64,000 nt of DNA, taken from contig MEHQ01000383.1 of the NCBI GenBank assembly GCA_008828725.1, forward strand, positions 60,013 through 124,012. The letters are read 5' to 3'. Source of the stretch: Saccharina japonica (lineage: Eukaryota > Sar > Phaeophyceae > Laminariales > Laminariaceae). Under the pieces are notes generated by a model, which worked only from the letters and a program-made list of their open reading frames with translations, was not told where the DNA came from and searched no databases. Position 1 is the first letter of the stretch. Each line of letters starts with the position of its first letter. Positions 10,084 to 21,296 of this stretch are shown piece after piece. The position numbers and the translations under genes are program-made.

Positions 10084-10139
10084 GTGGGCCTTGAAAAAAA
10101 CTGAGATGAATAACAGCAGTCGTCTCGTCTTGTCTAATA

Positions 10140-11050
10140 GACGCGTGCTACGATAGAGGTAGCACTTTTTGGCTAAATCGTTTTCTGAACGATCGGGCTC
10201 CTTAACCCAAATTCGTCGGACTTTCATTTTTGTGACGAACACTGTCTCAGAGTATATCGGTCATGAGATTTTTCATCCGGTAGCACTTTTATTTTCCTCC
10301 AAAGATCATTTTTCGGTGAGATATGACGCTCCTTAAGTGAGGAGCTCAGTGCATATTTATCGTAGCATGCTTTGTTACATGTTTTTTAACGCATTCTACG
10401 TGCGGTAGAGGTGCACCTGCATACAGTACATTTTCTGAAGCTCCTCACCTGAGGAGCTCTATGCCTCTATACCTGCAGTAGTCTAAACACTGATTTTGGA
10501 GGAAAACAAAAGTGGTACCGGTTGACAAAATGCCATGGCCTACGTACGTACGCAGAAGATGAAACACTCTGCAAGGACAAGAATAAGATTCCGCCCATTT
10601 TTGGGTTAAGGTGAGCCCCGTCATCCCGAAAACGTTTCAGCCAAAAAAAGGTATACCTCCATACCTCTATCGTACCATGCGCCGTTTTGCGGTGTGCATG
10701 GGTTCTGGTCATTAGTTATAAAAAAAAATGAAAACCAGTGAAACAACAGCTAGCTGGGTGAGATGAAGGATTTCGTCAAAACTCATATTTGAACACGAGC
10801 TACGATACACTGCTGTACGTAGCACTTTTTTTTACTGAAATGTCTTCTGAATGATTGGGGTCCTTGACGTAAACTCACCCGTATTTCCATTCTTGCTTGG
10901 CGGTGTGATGTTGTTCATTGTATAGCCAGGGCCCTAGGGTTGTTGATCGGGTAGCACTTACTTCTATTTCGCTCAAAAATCGGGTTTTGGGTGAGATGTA
11001 GAGGCGTGCTGCGGCAAATGTAGCACTTATTGGCTGAAAAGGTTTCTCAA
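10140..11050. mobile_element. Cluster of family A MITEs
   Basis: Copies or partial copies begin near 10140 (GACGCGTGCTACGATAGAGG), 10388, 10795 and 11005. They lie end to end, and several right ends are incomplete. No coding sequence is seen between them. Confidence 0.75.
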
Positions 11051-11065
11051 TTTCCGGTCGCCCCG

Positions 11066-11395
11066 GTGGTCTAACTGGTAGCCACGAAGCCTGTAGGGCC
11101 GGATGTCGAGGGTTCGATTCTCCCCATGGAGGTTTTTATTCTCAAATGACACCCGACTGTCGAGAGCGCATATCAAAGCGTGGGTAAGCAAAATTCGACG
11201 AAAGTTGACGAGGGAAGAAAGTGCTGAAATCTTCTCGCGATAAAAACCAAGGCAAGAACCGCAGTGGGGGAGGAGGGAGAGGAGCCTATTTTGTGACCCC
11301 GGATCTGAGTTACGACTAGGGAGGGAGAAAGACGGAGGTGAAGTGCGAAGATAAGGAATGGGATGGACAAAACAAAAACAAAAAAAAAAATGATC
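11066..11395 (+). mobile_element. tRNA-derived SINE
   Basis: A tRNA-like head at 11066-11136 has an A-box-like TGGTCTAACTGG and a B-box GGTTCGATTCTCC. It is followed by a body found elsewhere: GACTGTCGAGAGCGC, GAGGGAAGAAAGTGC, CTTCTCGCGATAAAAA and GATCTGAGT blocks. Related bodies occur at 15290-15420, 15650-15830, 49530-49800, 52822-53092 and 63415-63660. The head folds poorly as a tRNA (mismatch in the T stem), so I call it a SINE and not a gene. Confidence 0.7.
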
Positions 11396-12030
11396 GTGCT
11401 CCTTAAACCCAAATCATCGGAGCAACATTTTTCGTTTTATAGTTAGGCCAGATGGTATTGTTCATCGGGTATCATCGTAGCACTTATATGTTCCTCCAAA
11501 ATCATTTTTCACTCACTATTAGTGTAGAGCTCCTTAATAAGTCACCACCCTCAGAAGGCAAAATTGGTGGCACCTCTACCGTAGCATGCATCGTTTGCAA
11601 GCTGTGTGCGATACTTCGACCGCGCGTACGACTACGTGCGGGTTTTCTGATTTGGCCCCTCGTTACGCAGGAACACAGTTAGTTGTCATCAAATTATTTT
11701 TAAGAAAAAAAACTGTATCATAGCGTGTAATAATGAATACATTGGGTGAATATAAAAGGGTTGATATTCGGAAACCATTGTATTGACAAGCTGCGCAAAT
11801 GAAACCCGAAACAAAATTCAAGCCGCGGTAAAGCTTCATAGAGTATTTCTGCCCTGGAGTAGGTAGTCCACATTTTCGCACACAAGTCAGAACCTAAATA
11901 TGGTGTGTATATACACACAAAGGGGGATTACTGGCATTTCGGGTCCATTGTGGGTTGTTCTTACTACAAATGCCCACCCTGGAATAGGCAAACTACTGTA
12001 TTCCGAAACACATATTGACGATCGTTTGGA
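11396..12030. mobile_element. Family A fragment then unassigned sequence
   Basis: 11396-11590 has family A internal motifs (CCTTAAACCCAAAT, TCCTCCAAAATCATTTTTC, ACCTCTACCGTAGCATGCATC). Nothing recognisable is seen from 11595 to 12030. Confidence 0.5.
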
Positions 12031-13045
12031 TTGTACGTCATTTATCACAGATCATCTACAGATCATCTACAGATAGATCATGATCCAGATCATCTACATA
12101 CGGATCATGATCTAGACCATCTACAGATAGATCATGATCTGGGTCATCTACAGATAGATCATGATCTAGATTATCTACATATATATCATGATCCAGATCA
12201 TCTACAGGTGGATCATGCTCTAGATCATACATCCCTCCACCTGCCGCTGTGAGACGTTGTGATCTAGACCATGGTCTAGATCATCTATCCTCTCACCTGC
12301 CGCTGTGAGAGGCTGTGATCCAGATGATGATCTAGATCATATATCCCCTCCCTTGCCGCTGTGAGAGGTTGTGATCTAGACGATGATCTAGATCATCTAC
12401 AGATAGATCATGATCTAGATCATCTACAGATAAATCATGATCTAGATCATCTACAGATAGACGCGTGCTACGGTAGAAGTAGCACTTTTTGGATGAATCG
12501 TTTTCTGAACGATCGGGCTCCTTAACCCAAATTCGTCGGACTTTCATATTTGTGACGAATAATGTTTCAGAGTATACCTCCGTCATGAGATTTCTCATTC
12601 GGCAGCACTTTTATTTTCCTCCAAAATCATTTTTTCGGTGAGGTATGACGCTCCTTAAGTGAGGAGCTCAGAAAAAACGTGGTGCACCTCTATCGTAGGA
12701 TGCGTCTCATGATCTAGATCATCTACGGATAGATCATGGTATATATCATCTACAGATAGATCATGATCTAGATCATCTACAGATATATGATTATCTTGAT
12801 CATCTACCGCCTCACCTGCCGGTGTCAGAGGTTGTGATCTAGACCATGATCTAGATATATCCCCACCTACCGCTGTGAGAGGTTGTGGTCTAGATGATGA
12901 TCTAGACCATCTGCAGATCGATCATGATCTAGATCATCTACAGATATATCGTGATCTAGATAATTTACAGATAGACCATGATCTAGATCATCTACAGATA
13001 GATCATGATCTAGATCATCTATCCCCTCACCTGCCGGTGTCAGCG
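12031..13045. repeat. GATC-core satellite, about 33-bp units
   Basis: Repeats of ATCATCTACAGATAGATCATGATCTAG with interspersed 'CCTCACCTGCCGCTGTGAGAGG' spacers. A family A MITE lies inside at 12470-12706. Confidence 0.9.
12470..12706. mobile_element. Family A MITE inside the satellite
   Basis: From GACGCGTGCTACGGTAGAAG to CGTAGGATGCGTC. A clean target duplication is not evident in this repetitive context. Confidence 0.85.
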
Positions 13046-13120
13046 GTCGTGCAGGATCTGAAGAGATAGTACAGAGCCGAACCAGGGGAACATGTGCTAG
13101 ATGATGCAGATCATACGGCT

Positions 13121-13366
13121 GAGCAATCCCACGGTAAGGGTACCACTTTTTGGCTCCATATGTTCTGACCGGTAGAGCTCTTCACGTGAGCAACCACCGG
13201 ATACAATTACTATTTTACTGGTATGTTTGTTTTTGGACTACCGCGTTGAAAGTTTTGGTCGGGTTGCGCGAACGAATATTTCCGAAGTCATGTTTCGGGT
13301 GAGATATTGAGCTCCTCATGTAAGGAGCTCAGAAAATTCTGCTGCGCCCCTACCGTGGGATGAGTC
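13121..13366. mobile_element. Family B MITE
   Basis: 246 bp, with perfect GGCT duplications at 13117-13120 and 13367-13370. Confidence 0.92.
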
Positions 13367-13370
13367 GGCT

Positions 13371-13685
13371 CCCACCCGGCAACATTAGCCACAGTAGATG
13401 TTACAGCATCGGGAACATATCTGAGTACAGACCCAACCCAAGAGACATGCGCTAGACCACGTGGATTGTACGGGGTCCCACTCAGCACCATGAATGAGTT
13501 AAACCGTACAATATCGGGAGTAAATCTGCATACAGGTCCAACCCAGAAAACATGTGCTACAGGAGATCATGCAGATTATACGGGTCTCACCGGGCAACAT
13601 GAGCTACAGTAGATCATATATACAAGATCGGGAATAGATCTGCCTTGAAAGGCCTACTGCTTATTAATCGTCGAGCGAACATCGA
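13371..13685. repeat. Dispersed repeat D (two diverged units)
   Basis: Units contain GCAACAT(T/G)AGC..., 'CAGATTATACGGG' and 'AAGATCGGGAATAGATCTGCCTTGAAAGG'-type phrases. Related copies occur near 26470-26590, 27390-27520, 28985-29120 (opposite strand), 39885-39960, 40190-40260 and 48200-48260. Confidence 0.6.
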
Positions 13686-13688
13686 TGG

Positions 13689-14041
13689 TCGCGTGCTACG
13701 ATAGAAGTAACACTTTTTGGCTGAAACGTTTTCTGAATGATCGGGCTCTTTAACCCTTATAGGACTGGAGTCCCGTTTTGGGGACAAATTACTTATAATT
13801 AGAGTGGTTTGTCCCCAAAAAGGGACTGCAGTCCTACAAGGGTTAACTCCAAAAAAGTCCCGACTTTTCATACTCGTGTTGCAACACTGTTCATTGTATA
13901 CCTAGGCCATGGTATTGTTCTTCGGGTACATAGCAACGTTTCCATTCTGCCATGATCAGTTTTTTGGGTGAGGTATAGAGCTCTTCAAGTGACCACCCTT
14001 ATGAGGCAAAAACATGGTGCACCTCTACCGATGCATGCATC
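13689..14041. mobile_element. Family A MITE with palindromic TTAA micro-MITE
   Basis: Left end GTCGCGTGCTACGATAGAAG, right end CTCTACCGATGCATGCATC. The insertion at 13754-13842 interrupts its CTTTAACTCC motif. Confidence 0.8.
13754..13842. mobile_element. TTAA micro-MITE, strongly palindromic variant
   Basis: 89 bp, flanked by TTAA on both sides (13750-13753 and 13843-13846). The arms CCCTTATAGGACTG...GTCCC and GGGACTGCAGTCCTACAAGGG pair over most of the length. It is related to the ~80-bp copies but in a distinct subfamily. Confidence 0.85.
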
Positions 14042-14404
14042 TGCCGTGGGAACCGAGGATCTACCCGAGGTGTGTGAAAATTCAATCCCAACGGTCCATA
14101 TATTGCGGGACAAATTGGCAACGGTCAATTCTGCTCTGCACTATAGTGGGTTTTCATCGCCGAAAAGCGAAGCAGGGTGGTTGACCCCTCAAGGGAGCAA
14201 AGCTAGATGATTCCGGGGTTTTCTTGTTTAAGGGGGCATGTTTACGAGTGGTCAATGTTGAAGGTTGGAGTTCACCATGCTACGCATTGTTGAGGATGGC
14301 AACGATGGTAACAATAATACTAGGATATGAATACGAGATGGAAATACTCTTTCTGCGGTCAAAGGTGTGAAAAAAAAAACCCAACGGTGAAAAATAGTGC
14401 ATGC

Positions 14405-14579
14405 AACGGCCCTGGCTCTCCGTCTCTTTCTCTCTCTCTCTCAACGGATATATCTCTCTCTATTTCTCTCTCCCTCTCTCTCTCTATCTATCTATCTATC
14501 TCTCCCACGCTCGCTCTCTCTCTCTCTATCCCTCTCACTCTCTCCCTCTCAACGGATATATCTCTCTATCTCCCCCCCT

Positions 14580-14623
<44 letters not shown>

Positions 14624-14690
14624 CTTTATCTCTATCTCCCTCCCTCCCTCTCTCTCTCTCTCCCTCTCGCTCTCTTTCTACTTTTAATAT
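14405..14690. repeat. (CT)n microsatellite
   Basis: TCTC repeats with CCCT and TATC interruptions. It forms the pyrimidine tract just upstream of the exon acceptor at 14713. Ser-Leu-rich open frames here are repeat artefacts. Confidence 0.95.
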
Positions 14691-14713
14691 GTTCGTACTG
14701 TTTGCTGTTGCAG

Positions 14714-15084
14714 GAGGTAGAAATGCTCGTCTCGAGGCTGGCGCTCGTGGACGCACTGATGGCTCCGACAGCGGAACTACGGGCCCAGCACAAGTACAAG
14801 ATCCTCGTTGTGCAGACCGCGGACCTCGACGACATTCCGTTGTCAGCGCCGGCCGACCACTCGACCGGAAGAAGACAGGCTGGAGGAGGAGGAGGAAGAG
14901 GAGGAGGAGGAGGAAGAGGAGGAGGAGGGGAGCAGGAAGGGTTGGGTGCCGCGCCAGATCGGCATCGACACATCCCAGCAGGCAAGGAGGGTGCAAATGT
15001 GTGTTATGTCGGGGGATATTTTGTTGAGTGCATGCGAGCGCGACGACTATTCTGTGTACATCTGCTATATCGTATCCTTCGAGG
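14714..15084 (+). CDS. Exon of unnamed plus-strand gene with poly-Glu tract and an apparent frame break
   Basis: The acceptor is TTGCAG. In phase with the previous exon it reads EVEMLVSRLALVDALMAPTA and continues to KYKILVVQTADLDDIPLSAP. From about 14870 the convincing frame is a different one: EEDRL, about 15 Glu residues, then RQIGIDTSQQARRVQMCVMS and ending YIVSFEG. It leaves through G|GTGAGC in phase 1, exactly the phase needed by 16834-16940. A single-base shift near 14860-14885 is implied. It could be a sequence error, a real mutation, or a roughly 40-nt intron (GTTGTG...TTGTCAG near 14796-14840 would restore phase, but it is very short). The protein is not recognised. Confidence 0.6.
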
Positions 15085-15840
15085 GTGAGCACTACTACTG
15101 TAACTATTGTCTTGAATTACAGTATTAATGGTATGAATTGATTTTAAATGTACAGATGTTTTTCGTGTTATAGAAACCCGTACATAAATTACATGGGGTA
15201 GGGGTGGATGAAATTAAGTAATTAATTACTTGAGCTATGTGAATAAGTAGAGGTTCCACCCCGTCTATTATACTCGCCATTTATTTCATCTCTCTCTCTC
15301 GTTAGTCGTAACTCGAATCCGGGATCACGAAAGTAGGCTATACTCCGTCCCTCCCCACTACGATAAGAGCCTTGCATTGTTTCATCGCGAGGAGATTTCA
15401 GCGCGTGAATTTGTTAATTTTGACAAAATAGAGAGAGAGGCGATATGGACATGCCTGACCTAAACCATAAACCTACTGTCTATACGTACCTGCCCCCACT
15501 GAACTTGCTGACATGGTTCAGGTCTTCGAGGCCCCGGGATTCTCGCTGCGGGGGCGGAGCGAGGAAGAACTCTTCGGGACATGAGGCGAGCTGGTAGTTG
15601 TCTTGGGGTTGCTACTCGCCGAACATAAAAGCACGTTGTACTCTCCTCCTCAGAGACTACGTACCGGTAGCTTTTTTTCTCCTTCCTCTTTTATTTTATC
15701 TCCGCCCTCCTCTTCTCTCTCCCTCTTTACTCGGCACTCAGATCCGGGGTCGCTACAAGTAGGCTCTCTTTTCCTCCCCCCTCCCAATATATGGTACGTG
15801 CCTCGCATTTTTATCGCAAGAAGACTTTCGACGCATGCTG
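15085..15840. repeat. Intron with two SINE-body fragments
   Basis: Reverse-strand SINE bodies lie near 15285-15420 and 15650-15830 (GTCGTAACTC..., CTCTTTACTCGGCACTCAGATCC). Between them, 15490-15593 is open and protein-like on the minus strand, with a possible GTACGT donor (NYQLASCPEEFF...). I cannot attach it to a gene. Confidence 0.5.
15492..15600 (-). CDS. Possible isolated minus-strand exon
   Basis: It reads NYQLASCPEEFFLAPPPQRE and continues to NHVSKFSGG, bounded by a CCAAG acceptor-like site and a GG|GTACGT-like donor. Composition is exon-like. The plus strand is also partly open (VFEAPGFSLRGRSEEELFGT then stop), so the coding strand is uncertain. It lies in an intron of the plus-strand gene, and no partner exon was found. 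Confidence 0.25.
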
Positions 15841-16350
15841 CACGGTAGAGGTGCACCATGTTTTTTTTTCTGAGGATGGTCGCTTGAGGAGCTATGTACC
15901 CCCACCCTAAAACTGATTTCGAGGGGGGTAAAAGTGCTACCCGACAGACAGCCCTAAGGCCTGAGCGTAAAAGGGAAAATATTACTACACAAAGATGAAA
16001 AACCGACGATTTAATGGGTTAAGGGGGGCCGAGTCATCCCACGGTAGGGGCGCAGCATACTTTTCTGAGCTCCTCACATGAGGAGCTCATTATCTCACCC
16101 GAAACATGAATTCGGAGGCATTCATTCGCGTAACCCGACCAAAACGTCCAATGCTGCGGTAGTCCAAAAACAAAGATACCAGTAAAATAACTATAGTATT
16201 CGGTGGTTACTCACGTAAGGAGCTCAACCGGCCAGAAAATGTTAAGCAAAAAAGTGGTACCCCTACCGTGGGATTGCTCGGCCCGATCATTCAGAAAGCG
16301 TTTCAGCCTAAAAACGGTATACCTACCTCTATCGTAGTAGCATACTTCGA
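15830..16350. mobile_element. Family A MITE containing a family B MITE
   Basis: The family A left end is at 15830 and the right end near 16350 (eroded). Family B is inserted at the GGCC of its AAGG..GCCCGATCATTC motif. Confidence 0.8.
16031..16279. mobile_element. Family B MITE nested in family A
   Basis: 249 bp, inverted relative to the other family B copies, with perfect GGCC duplications (16027-16030, 16280-16283). Confidence 0.92.
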
Positions 16351-16833
16351 AGTATGACTTTTCTCAGCACTTTCTTTTCGTCGTCGACTCGCGTCGAATT
16401 GTGGTTTTGGTGACGCCCGACTCCGGATTGCATATTTATACCACCCGCTTTCCTCGCGTTCCACCCTACCCCTGGTGTCCCCCAACCCATCCGCACCCAC
16501 TCGAAACCCGACGTGCGCTCCGGCCCGGCATTGTAGGATTGCGAGGGTCTATAAGCCATCGGACTACGGTCGTTCAATAACAGCAAGTACCCCTTTCTCT
16601 CTGTCTCAACAGTCTGTGACCACCACAGAATGTGTATCTCTCTAGGATTAAGAATCAGGACAGGCACTGGGTGTACTGATGGAGTTGGGTAGAAATATAG
16701 CGGGTTTAATGTGAAGACAACACACAGACGCAAACCCACCCACCCCCCGCCCGCACCTCGCCTCCCACCTCCCTCCCCGTCCGACTTTCGCTGGTGGGCA
16801 TCGCGTATTGGCGCAGGGGGAGAGTTGCCCCAG

Positions 16834-16940
16834 GCTACAAGCGGTTCCTCAAGAGCCAGGCCAGTCGGGAGGAGTTTCGAAGGAAGCAGGCGTATATTCG
16901 TCGGGGAGAAGAGAAACCCAGCGCGGCTAAACACGTGTAA
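16834..16940 (+). CDS. Terminal exon of unnamed plus-strand gene
   Basis: After CCCCAG, two bases complete the split Gly codon from 15084. Then YKRFLKSQASREEFRRKQAY and a further 14 residues run to a TAA at 16938-16940. The C-terminus is basic and predicted helical. The exact phase match with the previous exon is the best evidence that this is a real gene and not a chance frame. No polyadenylation motif is obvious; a small Stowaway-like element begins 26 bp downstream. Confidence 0.7.
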
Positions 16941-16965
16941 CTGGGCGAACCTATATACCGTAGTA

Positions 16966-17042
16966 CCACTCTGGGTGGAAATATAAGGGCCGTTTAACCA
17001 TTAGTGTGAGTACCAATCGGTCCTTATATTTCGCCCAGAGGG
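16966..17042. mobile_element. Small Stowaway-like MITE
   Basis: Ends CCACTCTGGGTGGAAATATA and its inverted partner TATATTTCGCCCAGAGGG, flanked by TA. Similar to 26207-26285 and 27132-27211. Confidence 0.75.
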
Positions 17043-17135
17043 TATGCTGCATGTAGTACGCGACGTACGTCCCGAAGTAAAAGGAGCAGTTGTCCCGAAG
17101 TCTGGGATTGCGATCCGCGTGTTCGCTCCCCAGAG

Positions 17136-17415
17136 GACGCGTGCTACGGTAGAGGTAGTCCCAGTGACACTTTTAGACTGTTTTTTTTTTCGAATGATGG
17201 GGCTCCTTAACCCAAAATCGTCGGACTTTCACATTTTTGTTGCATTGTTATTTATAGCATACTTAGGGCATGGGATGAGCACTTTTGTTCTCCTCCAGAG
17301 TCAGTGTATAGACTACTGCAGGTATAGAGGCATAGAGAGCTCCTCAAGCTCAAGTGAGGAGCCTCAGAAAATGGCCTGTATGCAGGGGCACCTCTACCTT
17401 AAGTAGCATGCGCCT
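17136..17415. mobile_element. Family A MITE
   Basis: GACGCGTGCTACGGTAGAGG to AAGTAGCATGCGC. Internal motifs are typical (TCCTTAACCCAAAATCGTC). Confidence 0.8.
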
Positions 17416-17696
17416 GAGCTATACAGTACGTAGTAGTGTCGAAATTGTTATCTTCTTATTTTTTGTTCTTGACATGCCAGCGATGTATAGCGTGGCGTTA
17501 ATCGCAAGCAACAAAAAACACAACCGGCGTACGTACGTACATGCATGGCATCCCCTCACCCACCCCACCTTCCAAAACCAGTGCGGACTACTGTACGTAC
17601 GTACCTCCTGGGCGTCGCCCCTCCCTGCACTTCTACTGCTGTAAGAAAGAACAGTGTAGACTTGCCACACAGAAAAGATTTCGCCAGACAAAAACG

Positions 17697-17955
17697 ACGC
17701 ATGCTACGTACGGTAGAGGTGCACCTGCATACAGTACATTTTCCGAGGCCCCTGCTCCATTCCTCAATACCTGCAGTAGTCTAAACACTGAGTTTGGAGG
17801 AGAATGGAAGTGGTGCTACCCGATAAACCATGCCATGGCATATTATAGGTATACGAAAAACGATATTGCAGCACAAGAATGAAATTCCGACGATTTTCGC
17901 CCAATCCTTCAAAAACCATTTTGGCGAAAAAGTGCCACCTCTATCGTAGGCACTG
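17697..17955. mobile_element. Family A MITE
   Basis: GACGCATGCTACGTACGGTAGAGG-type left end; the right end is near 17950 (CACCTCTATCGTAGGCA). 17416-17690 holds no recognised feature beyond GTAC-rich and C-rich patches. Confidence 0.75.
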
Positions 17956-18094
17956 CTATGCGGCCCGGCTGATATTCCGCTGATCCCGGGAATTGGAGCA
18001 AGCGCTCGCTATTGTACGAATGGTAAAGGCGTATCTCATGGCGAAGGTATATACGGAAAACGAACAATAACAGAGAGCAGACAAAGCTGAAAAG

Positions 18095-18780
18095 GTAAAC
18101 GAACGAAGGAAGGAAGAAAGGAAGGAAGGGGAGGAAGGAAGGAAGGAAGGAAGGAAGGAAGGAAGGAAGGAAGGAAGGAAGGAAGGAAGGAAGGAAGGAA
18201 GAGGGAAGGAAGGAAGGAAAGGAAGGAGAGAGGGGAGGAAGGAAGGAAGGAAGGAAGGAAGGAAGGAAGGAAGGAAGGAAGGAAGGAAGGAAGGAAGGAA
18301 GGAGGAGGAAGGAAGGAAGGAAGGAAGGAGGAGAGGGAAGAAGGAAGGAAGGAAGGAAAGGGAAGGAAGGAAGGAAGGCTGAAGGAAGGTGAAGGGAAGG
18401 AAGGAAGGAAGGAAGGAAGGTGAAGAGGACGAAGGGGAGGGATGGAAGGAAGGAAGGAAAGGGAAGAAGGAAGGACGAAGGGAAGGGAAAGGGAAGGAAG
18501 GAAGGATGAGGAAGGAAGGAAGGAAGGAAGGAGAGAGGGAGAGTGAAGGAAGAGGGGGAAATGAAGGGAAGGGGAAAAGGAAGGAAGGAAGGGAAGGAAG
18601 GGAAGTGAAGGAATTGAAGGAAGGAAGGAAGGAAGGAAGGAGGAGGAACAGGAGGAAGGAAGAACAAGGACGAAGGAAGGAAAAAAGGAAGGAAGGAAAA
18701 ACAGGAAGNATATGAAAACAGGTAGGAAGGAAAAGGAGAAGGAAGGAAGGAGGGGAGGAAGGAGGGAAGGAAGAAGCTGC
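18095..18780. repeat. (GGAA)n microsatellite with an N
   Basis: About 690 bp of GGAA/GGAAG repeats with an ambiguous base at 18709. The long Pro-Ser-Phe-Leu frames on the minus strand are repeat artefacts. Length is probably not reliable. Confidence 0.95.
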
Positions 18781-18859
18781 AAGCCGTTTCGGGGAATTGC
18801 GGCGAGGAAACACACACACCCCCATTTAACGCTGTCATCCATACGATACATACTGATAT

Positions 18860-19210
18860 GCAAGAAAGTACGCCTCACAAGCGGTTCTTAGCAGGGAGCA
18901 GCTCACCCTTCATGCGACTCGCCGAACACCTCACGGCGCTCCGCGCTTGGTGCAATCAACGCCTGCCTGGTCGATGAAAACCCGACGTGCTCCGTCGCGG
19001 CATTGTAGGGGTGCGAGGGTCATGGTCATACGACTACGGCCGTGCATGAGAATGAAGTACACCCCCCCCCCCCTCCCCCCCCCCCCCCCCGCTGCCTGGT
19101 CGGTGAAAACCCGACATGCTCCGTGCCGACATTGTAGGAATGCGAGGGTCTATGGTCATACGACTACGGTCATGCATCTGAAAACGAAGTACACCCCCCC
19201 CTATATTATT
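18860..19210 (+). mobile_element. Two poly-C-tailed retroposons in tandem
   Basis: The first runs from about 18860 to a C run at 19063-19090. The second, shorter, ends in C at 19195-19201. Each has CCTGGTCG(G/A)TGAAAACCCGAC, the GCATTGTAGGGATGCGAGGGTC block, GGTCATACGACTACGG and GAAGTACACCC. Plus-strand orientation. Confidence 0.85.
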
Positions 19211-19599
19211 ATATATATATATTGCGACAAGTGCTACCGTCGCAGAGACAGCATCACCTGAAAAGAACTGAGTCTCCTCATATTACTTGATGACCAGTAT
19301 TCCTCGCCCAGACAGAAACCGACCGTGCGCATGCCACGTGATGGTCGGTAACGATAGCACGAAACAAAAACAAAAAAGTGAAACCTCCTCGCTTCACAGG
19401 GGGCAGAATACCACACTCCAACAACCAATTATGAAAAAGAAACACAAAGAATACGCTCAGCCCGGCACAAACAAAACCCCATGGGCTAGGAATATCGAAA
19501 CAAACGCATCTGATCCCAAAGATATACACCTTTACGTTCCTAAAGATACGGACCGTTAGTATATTAATACTGAGCCCAGCCGTTTATGTTAGTGAGGAA

Positions 19600-20560
19600 C
19601 AGCGTCGTACCTGGTAATAGGCAGCGCCTCCAATGGGGAGCCGTTCCCGTCAATGAGAAAAAATTGAGCTCAAAAGCACAACTCCCACCGATGCACGCCT
19701 CCATATATTGGGAAAATTCTCTATTAAGGAGCCCCTCCCGTCAACGAGAAATGTTTGGGCTCAAAAGCGCAGCCCCTACCTCAGCACGCCTCCATGTATT
19801 GGGTAGTTCCTCAAATAAGGAGCCCCTCCTGTCAACGAGAAATGTTTGGACTCAAAAGTACAACTCCTACCGACAAACGCCTCCATATATTGGGTAGCTC
19901 CTAGGATAAGGAGCCCCTCCGGTCAACGATAAACGTTCGAGCTCAAAAGCACAACTCTTACCGCGGCACGCCTCCATATATTGGGTAACTCCTCAGGTAT
20001 ATAGGAAGACCCGTCGATGCGTGCTACGGTAGAGGTAGCACTTTTCGGCTGAATCGTTTTCTGAACGATCGGGCTCCTTAACCCAAATTCGTCGGACCTA
20101 TCATTTTTGTGACGAATAATGTTTCAGAGTATACTTCGGCCATGAGATTTCTCATCCGGCAGAACTTATATTTTCCTCCAAAATCTTTTATTCGGTGAGG
20201 TATGACGCTCCTGAGGTGAGGAGCTCAGGAAAAACATGGTGCACCTCTACCGTAGCATGCGTCCGTCAACGATAAACGCTTGAGCTCAAAAGCGCAACTC
20301 CTACAGAAGCACGCCTCCATATATTGGCTAAGTCATCGGTTAAGAGGCCCCTCCGGTGAACAAGAAACGGTTGGGCTCAGAAACACAATTCCTACAAAAG
20401 CACGCCTCCATAGATTGGGAAACTCCTCTATTAAGGAGCCCCTCCCGCCAACGAGAAACGGTTGGGCTCGAAAGCGCAGTTACTACCGAAGCACGCCTCC
20501 ATATATTGGGTAACTCCTCAGGTATACAGGGAGGCCCGTCAATGAGAAACGTTTGGGCTC
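19600..20560. repeat. 91-bp minisatellite
   Basis: About eight or nine units; the motif GCCTCCATATATTGG recurs at 19697, 19788, 19879 and 19970, and after the inserted MITE at 20313, 20404 and 20494. Unit: GTCAACGAGAAACGTTTGGG...CTCAAAAGCGCAACTCC...AAGGAGCCCCTCC. Confidence 0.92.
20016..20263. mobile_element. Family A MITE inserted in the 91-bp minisatellite
   Basis: 248 bp with intact inverted ends and a perfect CGTC target duplication (20012-20015, 20264-20267). The unit phase continues across the insertion. Confidence 0.93.
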
Positions 20561-20564
20561 AAAA

Positions 20565-21290
20565 GTGCAGCCCCAACACCTGCCGCAGCACGGGCTCTCG
20601 CCGATTCCGGAAAAAAAAAAACTCGCAAACTCTCACTACTCCTGTACAAATAGCTTGGCACTAAAACTGGCGAACGTAACACAGAAATAAAAACTCAAAA
20701 CTAAAACACAGATCGCCTCAAGCCAAGCTGGAAATAAGGGAAGTAAGCATCGGGACACAACAAACATAAAGCGGTAGACCACGTATAAAATGGAAAAGGA
20801 AGGGCAAGACTGCAACGGTTCACCGGGAAAGCACACACACAACAGATCGCTTCAAGATGAAAGGAAGGAACGAAAGGCTGCAATCAATTCCGAGGTTTCC
20901 CGCGGGCAAAAGGCGTTATCAGTTCGGGAATAGGCGACACCAGCACCCCACCCCCTGATCACATCTGAAACAGTTACCCCTTCTGCCACCGAAACCAAAC
21001 AATTCCACACTTATCTCCTCCCAAGTAATTTCCCAATACAAAAACGCGGGGAGATTCGTGCCGAGGTTGGCCTTTTCTCGTACTGCAAGAAACATCCCAC
21101 ACGAGATTCAATTAGGTCATCATCTCCAAAAGGATGTTGCAGTTTTAAAGAGGCGACTCTACCCCACCCGCCCACCCACCCACCCCCCTACCCTCGCTGC
21201 ATACTGCCCTCGGCGGAATGTATCGACCAATACACTCGTAATCGAGCGGAGTGACTGCGCATCAATTTCGTACATATATGGATTTCAAAT
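20565..21290. other. Unassigned intergenic sequence
   Basis: I see no exon with convincing splice sites or a recognised repeat, apart from a CCCACC-rich patch at 21160-21190. Confidence 0.4.
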
Positions 21291-21296
21291 TTCGAA

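Noticed and set aside
11066-11136. Functional tRNA gene
   Set aside because: A- and B-box fit, but stems pair poorly and a SINE body follows.
14042-14210. Frame with VGTEDLPEVCENSIPTVHIL
   Set aside because: Protein-like text, but it begins at a MITE boundary and no splice pair fits the neighbouring exons' phases.
14327-14690. Ser-Leu-rich frames before the exon at 14714
   Set aside because: They are the (CT)n tract; only the part after the acceptor at 14713 is credible.
17909-18878. 280-309-codon minus frames rich in Pro, Ser, Phe, Leu
   Set aside because: They are translations of the (GGAA)n microsatellite and run across an N.
18860-19210. 5S rRNA gene, suggested by GGTCATACGACTACGG
   Set aside because: Only that short phrase resembles 5S; the internal control region and length do not match.
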